A stretch of DNA of 64,000 bases. It comes from Malus domestica (taxonomy: Eukaryota; Streptophyta; Magnoliopsida; Rosales; Rosaceae). The stretch covers positions 26,081,001 to 26,145,000 of the forward strand of contig NC_091674.1 in NCBI RefSeq assembly GCF_042453785.1, read 5' to 3'. Shown in pieces: positions 49,487 to 60,800 of the stretch (positions are counted from its first letter, which is position 1; the number at the start of each line of letters is the position of its first letter). Made by a program: the position numbers and the translations under genes. The notes under the pieces were generated by a model. That model ran no database searches, was not told the DNA's origin, and saw nothing but the letters and a program-made list of their open reading frames with translations.

Positions 49487-51208
49487 ATGGCAATGAGGGA
49501 AGGCATAAGATCAGCTGCAGAGGCATCTTGCAATGGGATCGTTCGCCGGATGGTAAGCCTTCCGAGCAGCCTTATGGGAGGATTTTCGAGAGCAATGGGG
49601 CACGGCAGACACCTTATAGGAATAGGATCAGGAAGAAGAACTCAAACCCTACCATCAAACTTTCCAATGCATTATCCAGAAGAGCCTCTAATCCTTCCAG
49701 AAGTATCGGTCTCTTTTCTAACTAGCTTCGAGCAGCAGTATGGCACCATGCATCCATTCTTTTACGCATGCCGGTTTATGGAAACCCTAAAGATTGCTGA
49801 GGATGAGCACAAGTTCTTGTTCTTGTATCTCCACTCACCGGAACACCCTTTCACACCTTCTTTCTGTAGGGAGACGCTGTCTTCTGAGGCGGTGGTGCAG
49901 TTTCTTGATGCTAACTTTGTTTCCTGGGGAGCAATTGCAGATAGAGATGAAGGTCTACAAATGAGTGCAACTCTTCGCCCGGCTTGCTTTCCATTCTGTG
50001 CTGTTATAGCTCCTGTTGCTGGTGATAACATAGCAGTGATGCAGCAGGTTAACTGAAACCTAAACTTGAAGGATTTTAATTAGCAACTTCATAAATGAAT
50101 CATCCATTAGTTCTAAATTTATTGTTGAATGCCAAAAGTTTCATTCGTCAATGATTGTATTAACAAAACTTATCTTGAGACGTTATTGTGTCAGTATTTC
50201 AAGCCAATTACTTACTATCATGTGAATAAAGTTAAAACATATCATATATAGTGCATGATTGACTTGAGATACCGCCACAGTGGCCCTCCCTTCGTAGGTG
50301 AGTCTCTTCAGTAACAACAACAGTTTCAGCTTCCAATACTAACGATAAGGGTACTATCTTCAACTTTCTTTATTTTCTTATTTGTTATTTCTTTGTCCAT
50401 GTTTAGATGGAAGGGCCAATTTCCCCAACCGAGCTGGTGGGGATTCTGCAGCGGACGCTGGAGGAACAAGGGCTGGCGTTTCGCAGTTTGAAGGCCAAGA
50501 AGGCAGAAAAAATAATAGCAGACCGCCGTCTGAGGGAAGAACAAGATGCAGCATATCTTGCAGCTATACAAATAGACAAGGTTTGTTTACACTTCGTTTT
50601 GTAATAAAGGAAATTTTTTAGCGACACCCCTGAACTTAAGGCCTTACTTTTATTTTCGACTTGAACTTTCGTTCAAGCGGGGAAACTAATAGAAAAATGT
50701 GATAGATTTTACGATATAAGGAAAATTGACACGTTTTAAAATTTAATGGAGTTCAAAACCAATTAGAAGGTCGAGAGTAACTCATACTCTTGCCTACTTG
50801 CAGCAAAAGGAGAGACTAAAGAATGTACCTCCACCTGTTCGACCTCAAAAACCAGCAGAAGCCCCAAACAAAGCAAATCATGAGAGGCTTCAAAACCATT
50901 CTGCCCAAAAACAGCATGGAAAAACTAGAGAGGCTTCTATTGATCCTCAAGATCCTCAGGCTGCCCGGATACTGATCAGATTTCCGAATGGCGAAAGACG
51001 AGAGCAATGCTTCTTGTGCACAGACAAACTGCAAGCGGTTTACAGATACATAGATTCATTGGGTGTTCCTGGTATAGGAGGAAACTACAGATTGGTGTCA
51101 AGCTTCCCAAGAAAAGTGTATGGAGTTGATCAAATGGGGATCACACTCAAGGATGCTGGCCTGCATCCTAGAGCAAGCCTATTTCTTGAATTGGCCCCAA
51201 CTGTTTAA
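49487..51208 (+). CDS. UAS-UBX domain protein, PUX10/FAF2-like CDC48 adaptor
   Basis: Three exons: 49487-50047, 50407-50580, 50804-51208, in frame for 379 residues. A UAS (thioredoxin-like) domain covers about 75-215 (FLFLYLHSPEHPFTPSFCRE, NFVSWGAIADRDEG, ACFPFCAVIAP). A charged linker (LREEQDAAYLAAIQIDK) leads to a C-terminal UBX domain at about 295-379 (ARILIRFPNGERRE, SFPRKVYG, LKDAGLHPRASLFLE). UBX domains bind the CDC48 N-domain, and PUX10 recruits CDC48 to lipid droplets. The FPR-type CDC48-binding loop is present as FPRK. Unlike PUX10, no N-terminal UBA domain is visible and the membrane-hairpin region (MVSLPSSLMGGFSRAMG) is short and weakly hydrophobic. The chosen ATG is the first in the open frame. 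Confidence 0.87.
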
Positions 51209-51588
51209 AACATTCTACAATATTATTTAACGTTTTGAAAATTAGACATATGTTTGGTCACTAATGTTAAATGACGTGGACAAATATTGAAGAAAATTTT
51301 AACACTTAAGTCATCTATGGAGCTTTGAATCCCCAAATCGAGCACTTTTAGCTAAGCAAATTTAGGTTTCAACTGATGAATAAGAGTCGATTTAGTGATT
51401 TAGAGCTCCAAAAGATGACGATTAGTGAAAAAACAGCTTTAGTATTTAACATTCATGACCTACTAGATGTCCAATATTAAAACGTTAGGTAGTTATTTAG
51501 GATATTTTAAATAATTAAGGTTAATTTGAAATCATTCCTAAATTAGGTAGTTATCCGTACTTCACCCTTAATATGACGGTGCCACTAG

Positions 51589-52452
51589 TATATTGTTAAC
51601 TTTTTTTTTTGGTTCAAACTCAAGCCTCGTTTGGCAGGTCATATAAAGGATCAGATATGACTAATAATACGGACCGGTCATTTGGTGTCCTCACTTATTA
51701 AATAGTCGCCGGATTAATTTAATCAGTTTGCTTATTTAGTCAGGTATACACCTTCTTAATAAACCATTCCAAAAAGGATTGGATTATTAGTATGATTCCC
51801 TTTCCTCTCTCACACTTCGTTCTCCACAACACCTCCTCTCGCCGTCGTCTTTCTCGTTGTCATCCTCTCGCCATTGTCGTCTCCTATGGCCGCCGTCGTT
51901 CTTCCTGTCGCCTCCTCTCGCCGACGTCGATCTGCCCGTCGCTGCTCTCCTCGTCGTGCCAAGCACCATACAAAGAGAGTTTCATTCTAATTCACAACAG
52001 TCGAATTCGAATTGGGTTTTTCTGATCTGGTCTGGGTTTATTTGGGAATCTTGGCTAAGAATTTGAATTGGGTTCTCCCCATTGAATTTGAATTGGATAA
52101 TTTTGCTACTTCTGATTTGATCTGGGTCTATTTTGGAATCTTGGTTGAGAATGATGATAGAACTTGGAAATTAGGAAAAATTTCATCTGGGCAAATTTTT
52201 TTTTTTTTTTTTGAAATTAGATTTTGCTTAATTTGGGGTTTTTTATTTTGAAGTTTAGCATTTGAAAGGTATTTGGGTTTTTAGATAATTACATTGAATT
52301 TATATTCGATATAGTATGAATAATATGGTTATTAGTCTGGTATTGCACCAAACGTTCAACTAATTTAGTCAGTACTATCGAGTTGCATTTATCATATCTG
52401 AAAAAAATAATCAGTACAGTTCGAGCTGCGAGCCCTTAATATATTGTTAACT
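51589..52452. mobile_element. Insertion bounded by perfect 13-bp direct repeats
   Basis: TATATTGTTAACT occurs exactly at 51589-51601 and 52440-52452. The 838 bp between starts with a T run, so on the minus strand it ends in poly(A), suggesting LINE-mediated retroposition. The interior has inverted CGTTTGGCAGG / ACCAAACGTT ends like a MITE, a GC-rich segment of CGTCGTC-type repeats (51800-51960) and two copies of a TGATCTGG...TTTGGAATCTTGG block. A short frame (51792-52025) has no known domain. Confidence 0.6.
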
Positions 52453-52792
52453 ATTGAACCAAAATTGACATCCTTTGTAAAATAAATCTTCTTATTCACC
52501 AAATCAAAATTCAATCTTGTTTTTTCCAATCTTTCAAGAAAATATCAATTGGAGCAAGTGGGTAGGATTTGTTGTGTAGAAGGGCAGAACCGACATTGTA
52601 CATTTCTCACAATTCGTATATTATCCCCAAGGTCGCTGTATCTCTTTAATATATTTACCAACCGGTCCTCTTGGACAAATAGTTTTGTACGGCTAACGTG
52701 GCGCCACCGTGAGCTGCTTGAGACAGCGGCCTCATCGTCCTCCTACCAAAACCGCGATCGGATTCAGCGGTTTCGGACCACTAATCGGAGAA

Positions 52793-55171
52793 ATGGAGCT
52801 CCGCAGTATCTGTAATCCTCTGCGTCATCTTCCTGTGCTCTCCAATTGTTCCCATCAAATTAAATCGTCCCGAATTCGCAGCTTCTCAGTTCGGAGCTGC
52901 CGCTTAGACCCCAATGAATCACACAAGGTAAGTCCACCTGCAATTCCCACTGACTTGGATTCTGTTTGGTTTCTGAGAAAATGTGAGAATGTGACTGAGA
53001 AAGTTGTAAACTATGGTTGTTAGATATGCCAGCTGAGTTTTGAAGTTTGTATATTTAGTTCACATTTTGTGGAGAAGATTGGATTTTTGTACACCTACCA
53101 GTAACACTAACTTTGAATCTGTTTGGATACTCGGAAAATGTGCAAAGTGACTGGGAAAATTGTGAATTATGATTCCTAGATGTACAAGTTTGAATTTTGA
53201 AGTTTGAGTTTTTAAATTCACATTTTGAAGAGTATAAAGATTTAATTTTTTATGTTTCTTAATCTTCCTCAAATTGGGTTGCTTACATTGGACCCTGGTC
53301 TCGACAATCTGTTTGGATTCTCGGAAAGTGCGGGAAAGCGACTGGAAAAGTTGTGAATTATGATTCTTCGATATGCAAGTTTGAATTTTGATGTTTCTCA
53401 GTCTTGTTGATTTGATTTTTCTTACATTGTATTCTGAATTGCTGATAAAAAATTTTGTGGTTGTTCTTATCTTGTGTGCTTTATGAAGTTGCAGCTGGTT
53501 TTGGAAGTGAAGGAGAAGCTTGAGAAAGATTATCAGAGTCTTCCTGTAGGGAAAAATGGAAGAGATGATGAAGATATGATCCTATGGTTTCTCAAGGACC
53601 GCAAGTTTTCAGTCGAAGATGCTGTCGAAAGATTGAATAAAGCAATCGTATCCTTCACTAGCTTGATCAATTGCATAATTTGCGTTAGTCGTTGCTTGAA
53701 CATGTTTAGTCACTTACATTTTACATTGGAAATTTCTTTCCTTTTAGATTCTTTCCCCCTTTAAAGCCGGAAAGGGTTAATGTAATTAGGATTACAGTTT
53801 CTTTTTTGGTATTTCCCTAATCCTGTGATAGAAATGGCGTCGAGAATTCAGAGTGTCCGAATTGTCTCAAGATTCGGTGAAGGGTATAGCCGAAACTGGA
53901 AAAGCTTACGTACATGACTTTCTTGATGTTAACGGCAGACCAGTTCTCATAGTGGATGCTTCTAAGCATCTTCCTGCTGTAAGTTTTATTCTTTTCGCCA
54001 TGTCCGATTCCATACCATATAATCTTAATATTCTTGAGGTTTAACATACCAATTTAATCAACAAAATAGTGTTACGCCGTTTCGAATTGTGATCAATTTT
54101 TTGCTACCTTTGGCTTAGATCAAGTTTTGTATGGTACATTGGTAACTGTACAAAAAGTGCCACAGGTGCATGATCCTGCTGAGAATGAGAAGCTCTGCGT
54201 GTTTTTGATTGAGAAGGCATTGAGTGCCCTTCCAGAAGGGAGCGAAGAAATACTAGGAATATTCAATCTACGAGCGTTTGGTAGAGAAAATGCAGATTTA
54301 GATTTCATTACATTTTTGGTAAGCTTTCCGAGCTACCTGCTGATTGCTCCCTTGATTAATTACCATAGGGGAATTAGCGTTTTTTCTTGTTGCTGCTTCT
54401 GCTTGTCATACATCATAATTGAAGTTCTTTGGCCTGCTAATCATATTTTCTTGATTAGTTAGATATTAACTGTCAAGACGATTATATGATGGCCATTGTA
54501 AGTTGATTCCTTATCTCTTGCAGTTTGATGTTTTCTACTACTATTATCCAAAGCGATTGGGCCAAGTCCTCTTCGTGGAAGCTCCATTTATATTCAAGCC
54601 AATTTGGCAGCTCGCCAAACCGTTGTTAAAATCTTATTCTTCGCTGGTATGTATTGCAATCAAAGATGAATATTACATACCCTACGTTTGTTCAAAAGGA
54701 AATTTCATACTGTGCTCTGTACTCGAACGACATTCGAATTTGATACCTTTAGTATGTGCATATCTTGTTAGGAGGAGGAGGAGGATATACGACAGAGTTC
54801 TTAAAGCTTTTGCTTTAAGAAACTTCTCCACCTATTTGCATAAGAGAAAAAGAAAAAGGAGAATAAATAAAAAACCGATGTAGCATTACAAACCAGAAGC
54901 ATGCTTTGCCTCAAATATCCTTACTCCGTGACCTTGAGCAGACTGTTGGAAGTTTTTTACTAGAGTTCTTAAAGTTTTCTCTTCAATGCAGCCTCCCTAC
55001 CGTAAACTTTCTAGAGATCTTTGGTGTTTATTTTCTTGCAAGATATTGTTACTTGTCTACCTTCGTTTCATTTGAAGTCTTTGTCTTTTGAAGGTGAGGT
55101 TTTGCTCCGTGGAGACCGTCAGAAAGGAGTATTTTACAGAAGCGACGGTGCCTGCTAAATTTAGAGACTGA
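52793..55171 (+). CDS. Small Sec14-like CRAL-TRIO domain protein
   Basis: Six exons: 52793-52927, 53495-53647, 53832-53978, 54166-54318, 54524-54646, 55094-55171. They join in frame to 262 residues. The N-terminal ~45 residues are Ser/Arg-rich with almost no acidic residues ([21 protein letters not shown]), which suggests a plastid transit peptide. A CRAL-TRIO N segment ([21 protein letters not shown]) is followed by the lipid-binding fold ([39 protein letters not shown]). Sec14 relatives exchange phosphatidylinositol or other lipids between membranes; the ligand is unknown. The acceptor of exon 2 could be 5 bases upstream in sequence, but ttgcag|CTG keeps the frame. Confidence 0.87.
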
Positions 55172-56222
55172 GAAATGTCACTCGACAAGAAGTGTCGTGC
55201 TTTTGAGTTTCGGTATTTAGCAAAGGCGTCGTGCTTTTGGCTATGGATATTATTTGTTTTGAGTTCGATTTCTCTGTCTCGCCTCGATTATTGAAAAAAG
55301 AAAAATAAAGAGTCCCCTCAACCTGAGCGTTAACTCAAATGGTTGTGAACATATTTGCACTAAAGATTTTGATTTCGATTTCACCCTCACTTTGCTTATA
55401 TTGAAATAAAACGAAAAAAAAACCACCTAACTTTATTACTCTATTTGTGAAAGCATTATTCCCGCTAGCCTTCATGCACGAGTGTGAAGACATTTTTTGA
55501 ATTACGGTATGCTACGCACGATTTACACGTTTTAAATGTATTTATATGGGTGAATTGACAAAAGGAAAGTCAAATATTGGAAGTAAATGAATAATCTTAG
55601 ATCATGTTAGAAGAAACCCCTTAGTGTAGATAATATCGTTTGTTAAAAAAATAAAAATAATCATTTGACAACTAATTTAATCACATTATTATCCGCGTGC
55701 TATAGACCTTTTTTATAACCGACGTTACAAGCCTATCAAGATGTTTTGAATGTGTTTGAAAATAGAGAAAATAATATTTAATGAACAACTGATAGAATCA
55801 CATTATTACTAGCCTACTGAGAGGTACTAATTAAAAAAAATGTACAAAAAAAATTAATTATTATAAAAAATACTGTTAAAATGACGAAAATACCCCTACC
55901 ACATTTGATGCATTATTTTGAGTTGCTTTTGAAGTTTCTTGTTTGAGGGGTATTTCTGTTCAATTATTTTTTGGTGAAGTTTGTGACACCAAAAAAACAT
56001 TCATTGAGCTTGCTGGCTTTATGTATAAGATGATGCTGACCTTCCGTTCAATTTCCTAAAACGAAAGCAATTAGGATAAGGACATTCTTAACCCTCCATT
56101 AGTCCTATGATCGTATACCTAAATCTCACTACCATAAACTTAGAATGACATTCTTACCCCTCCCATTTATGATCTCAAACAAAAAACAAGAACTTTGCCC
56201 TTTTTCAACAAAAAATTAAATT
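55172..56222. other. Intergenic stretch between Sec14-like gene and MOS1
   Basis: A SINE-like unit is at about 55320-55425 (A-box-like GTTAACTCAAATGGTTG, B-box-like GATTTCGATTTCACC, A-rich end). The rest is AT-rich DNA. No gene is supported. Confidence 0.45.
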
Positions 56223-56385
56223 AAAGGAAAACTAATGAAAAGGGTTTGAAAACTTTGAGTTTTAATGATAAGGACAAAATAAAGGGTAAAGTGAATAGTA
56301 CCAGGATTGACTTTTTAGTGTAAAAATGTGGTTTTTCGTTAAAGTGAACAGTACCAAGTGCTTTTCGTTAAAGTTCCCTTAAATT
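56223..56385 (-). mobile_element. Dispersed small element (AACGAAAAGC...family), copy 2, inverted
   Basis: Reverse complement of the unit at 38214-38375: TTTGAGTTTTAATGATAAGG, ACAAAATAAAGGGTAAAGTG and GTTAAAGTGAACAGTACC align throughout. It lies about 300 bp upstream of the MOS1 leader. Confidence 0.7.
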
Positions 56386-56699
56386 AAAGGTTAAAAAATC
56401 ACAAATCCAAAAATTTCTTAGAAATCATAAATTCGAATTTAAGAGTTCGTTTGTAAGCTGCTTTTAAAATGATTGAAATCATTTTTGGCGAAATTTATTT
56501 TCTATTCCAAAAACACTTGGAATGTTTTTAGAAAAAACACAAGGTATGTGTTGCATGTTTTCGTTTAGAAATGCTTTTTAAGAAATTAGTTTAATTTTAT
56601 TAAAAATTGATTTTAAAAATTCGATCATTTTAAAAATATTTTTAAACCAGTCGGTAATTTTGAAAGACCTGTGTATTTACAAATTTACATCGGATTACG

Positions 56700-57898
56700 A
56701 CTCGTACATCCTCTCTCTCCCCCCTTTCTCTCTCCTCTTTTCTCTCTCTCTTCTTCGCCCTTTAGCCTTCCTGTGATCTGAATCCAATCACACTCAGATT
56801 CTCTCTTCCAACTCCCAGAGATCTCTGTTTCTCCGAACCTTCTTCGCGAGTCGCGATCTCCCAAACCCTTATACGCTGCGTTTTGATCGTTAATCTCCCA
56901 AAACCCACATCAACTTTGCTAGGGTTTCCAGGAACCCCCTAAAACCTATTCTTTTACCAGGCAAGTCATTATTTTTTAATTTTCCCGACAATTTTATGCT
57001 GATTTAGCGTGTTTGTTTCCCGAGAAAATAAAAGGAATAGAATTTATGTAAAAAGAGTGAACGAGGATGAAATAAATTAGAATTTGCTGTTGAAAACTGT
57101 AATTTGCACGCTAAATCTGTTCTGGAATGTTCTTATTGTTTTACATGCTTTATTGCCCAACTCAGCGATTGCATTTGTCTGGTGGGATTCAGTGCTTTGT
57201 TGTTGTATGTGTATATATATGTTTGTATATAGTTATTTGTTATACAGTCTTTTCAGGTATATGCTTATCATTTGTTTCATTGGGTATTGAAGGATTTTTT
57301 GGATATTATCATGGTTGTATAGATTCTTATTATAGTATTGTCCCATTGTTTACTACAAAGGTTTTCGAAATTGGGGATTTTTTGTTGTTGCCGAAAACTT
57401 GGTCTCACTTTAATAGTGCAGTACGTCTTTTGGAATGGAGAACTTGATAGGTTTAGTGTAGCGGTTGAAGCTATATAAAATGCTCAAACTCCAGTCGTAA
57501 GAGAGTAACAAATTTTGTGACCTAGCATTGATCGTACCGCTGAGCTTTACTTAAGAATGATGAAGTTTGCGTCTTTTTTGCTTTGTTGGAGCAAACACAT
57601 GCACCTGAAGTAGCCATGTTGTACTTTTTGGTTGTAATGCTGAATCAGGAGTCTCGTTCTGCAAATAAAAAAATGTTTCCAGTAAGCATGTAACATGAAC
57701 TATAAAACATTCATAGAAGATATGTAAATTGGGTTCTTTGTGGCGTATTATGCCATTTGCTAACCCTACTAAAACTATGCTTTATTTGTTTACCTGTTTC
57801 AATGACTACAATGTCATGCTGATGGAATCTGCAATTGTCTCCTATTTTTCCAGGCTTTGAAAATTTGGCTCGAATGATCTTGTGGCAACGATTGAAAC
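56700..57898 (+). promoter_or_regulatory. MOS1: MOS1 5' leader with a leader intron
   Basis: A CT-rich block (CTCTCTCCCCCCTTTCTCTC, 56710-56755) marks the likely transcription start region. The first leader exon probably ends at 56960, with ACCAG|GCAAGT as a GC donor, and the intron ends with TTTTCCAG at 57853. The second leader exon has an out-of-frame ATG at 57874, 25 bases before the main start. Boundaries are inferred from splice-site sequence only. Confidence 0.5.
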
Positions 57899-60800
57899 AT
57901 GACATCGAGTATGTTGTTTGGGGACCGGAGGTATGAAAATCTGGCAACATTCACAATGTTTCAGCAATTGGAAATTGTTGGTTTAATTTTTGTGAATTGT
58001 CTGATATTGGTTGATTTAAAGAAAAACCATTGGGACTTTTGAGGAAAAACTGATTTACATGCGGAGACAGACAAGCACATAGATATCAACATCCTTATCC
58101 TTAAGTGGTTTTTTAATTCTGTCATTACTGTTGCAGGATGGCTTCCTCCAGAAGAAGTGGAATGACTGTTTTAGGGAAAGTTCCAAAACCTATAAACTTA
58201 CCTAGTCAGAGGTATATTCTTCCTGCTAAACTGTCCTTAAGTCAGTTTATTGTGCTCCATTTTCTTTTGGCTAAAATTCTTTACCTATGTTGGCTGTTCA
58301 AGGTTAGAAAATCATGGTGTGGACGCAAGTGTGGAAATCGTTCCCAAGTGAGTTCTCTCTCTCTCTCTCTCTCTCTCTTTCCAGTTCAATTTCTGTTGGA
58401 GTCAGTGTATAATATTTCATTGCTACTAGTACTAGTTCATCACCTAGGTGTTTCTTGATTTGAACTATTGTAGGGGTACCCCTGGTTGGGGCAGTAGATC
58501 ATCTTCTGCATCCAATGCATGGGGTTCATCATCATTGTCCCCAAAAGCTGACGGTGGCACTTCACCAAGCTATCTCAGTGGCCACCTTTCATCTGGAAGT
58601 GGTACTCGACCATCAACTGCTGGTAGCGACAAAGGGCATGAACCTTCTTCTAATGCATGGGGTTCAAACTCTAGGCCATCATCGGCTTCTGGGGCCTTGA
58701 CATCAAATCAGACAACACCGACCTCATTGCGTCCTCACAGTGCAGACACAAGACCTGGTAGTTCACAGTTGTCAAGATTTGCTGAACACTCTGACCATCC
58801 AGTGGCATGGAGTGCTCCGGGGACGGCAGAAAAATTGGTATGGTCCTTCACTCATAACTTTGTGTTTGAATATGTATTACCAACAATTACTTGGTTGATA
58901 AAGCTTCCGACCAGAGAGTGATCACCCTGGAAACCTCTCATTCCAATTTAGATGGTTCAGTTGGAAACCTTTATAATGTTGATCTCAATAGAAAATTCAA
59001 CAGAGGTATATTCAACAATAGAAATGCTGATAAAACGATGAGATGTCAAAAAAAAAGGAAGACCATAGCTAAAACATACAAGACTCACCTAACATCTGAT
59101 TTGATGAAGATCGTATTCTTTTTAGCCTTTAGGCGTGTTTTTTGCTAGCTAGATAGGTGGTAGGTGAGTCTTGGATGTTTTGGCTATGGTCTTTATCAGA
59201 TAAGGTGTTTATCTTGGGTGGTGGGGTTTTGATAAAAGAGCCCAGAAAATGTCCTATATGCTATAAAGCATTGGAAAATCCCTATGTCGACAATATGCTG
59301 ATTAGTATCTTTTGTTCTCTTCCGTTCCATCTCCAATAATGAATGTTTATATATTTTGGCAACCCTTTGTATTGAAATAAATTTAATGATCATCCTGGTA
59401 ATGCCCCAAACCAGAATTTACTACCTTATTTCCCTTCGATAATGTTAATGTTGCAATCCTTGATCTAGCCTTATGTTTGATTGTGTGGATTAAATTTTCA
59501 TCGTATAACATGCTCATTCTTAACAGTATACAAATGCCAAGGTCCCAGTTGACTGAAAATTTCACCCTGGCTCTAGATTCAGTTTTAATCATGTTAACCA
59601 TGTTGTTTCCAGTTTGTGCTACTACGGTCTTTCTAGTCTTAATTAAACCATGTTAACTTGTATTTTCCAATTTATGTCAACTTGGTCCCTTCATCGAATT
59701 CCGTTAGGATTGCTGGACAACATGTCTTAACTCTTAAGTCTTAAGCATGATACTGGCTTTTCGTCCAAATCACACAATCCAATCTGACCTTCTCTTTATG
59801 CTGCTTCCACAAAAGCTCTTACACGTTGGAAAAATATGGTCATCTTGATAAGTACTTCAGGATTTATTTTGCAGTTAAATATTTCAGGACTAAATAGCTA
59901 CATTCTATATGTATTATTGCCCATTATTATTATTTTATTGGAAGCTTTACACCCTTTAAAGAATATATGGGTTGTTATTAACTTGTTATGTGAAAAATTT
60001 ATATACGGTGAGTGTTTCTTTCATCCACTCTGGCTAATGAAATTAGGCGCAGGGGACAAATTGACTAAAAAAGAAGTGCAGGATGACATTTTTTAAGTTC
60101 GCTTTTAGTGAGCAACATCGTAAGGGAAAATAATTTTAATTGTTAGGGGAGTTGAATTAAGGTCAAATAGGGTTAGGATTGAGGTTTTGCCCCTTATGCT
60201 TCACCCAATTCATTCCTAGGGGAGTCCAAGGTAGTTGAACACTGCCCCTGCTATTTTTATTCTTTTGCAGGGGTGTCTGTGCTATTTATCTGAACTTCTG
60301 ATGTAGGGGTGTTTTTTCGGAAGGATCAGATCAGAAACATTCCAATTTCCGTCCAAAATTTTGGGATTGGATCATATCACAATTTTCAAATTCAGAATTT
60401 TTAGCATATTCGGAAATATCGGAATCGGAATAATCTTTAGAAATTTCGGAACATAATTTGGAAATTTATATTTTTTTATATGTTTTTGACATTCTCTAAC
60501 TTTTTCGTACATGCAATTTATTGTTATTTGGTATATGCTTATGTATAAATTCAATTAATATTGTGATCTACTAGTTTGCATATCCTTTTTAATACGTGTA
60601 TGTTTAAATATAAAAAAAATGAACAAAATTTATCCAAAACTAACAATAAAATACAAACGTCCCATTACGAAATTTATATTTGAGTAAATAACTATAAAAA
60701 ATCAGAATTTTTTTTTATTGAAATAAGATTGGAACACTTAGGAAAAATTCAGAATCTAATTGCATTCCAATTTCCGTTCCAATTTTTTGGAAAATATTCT

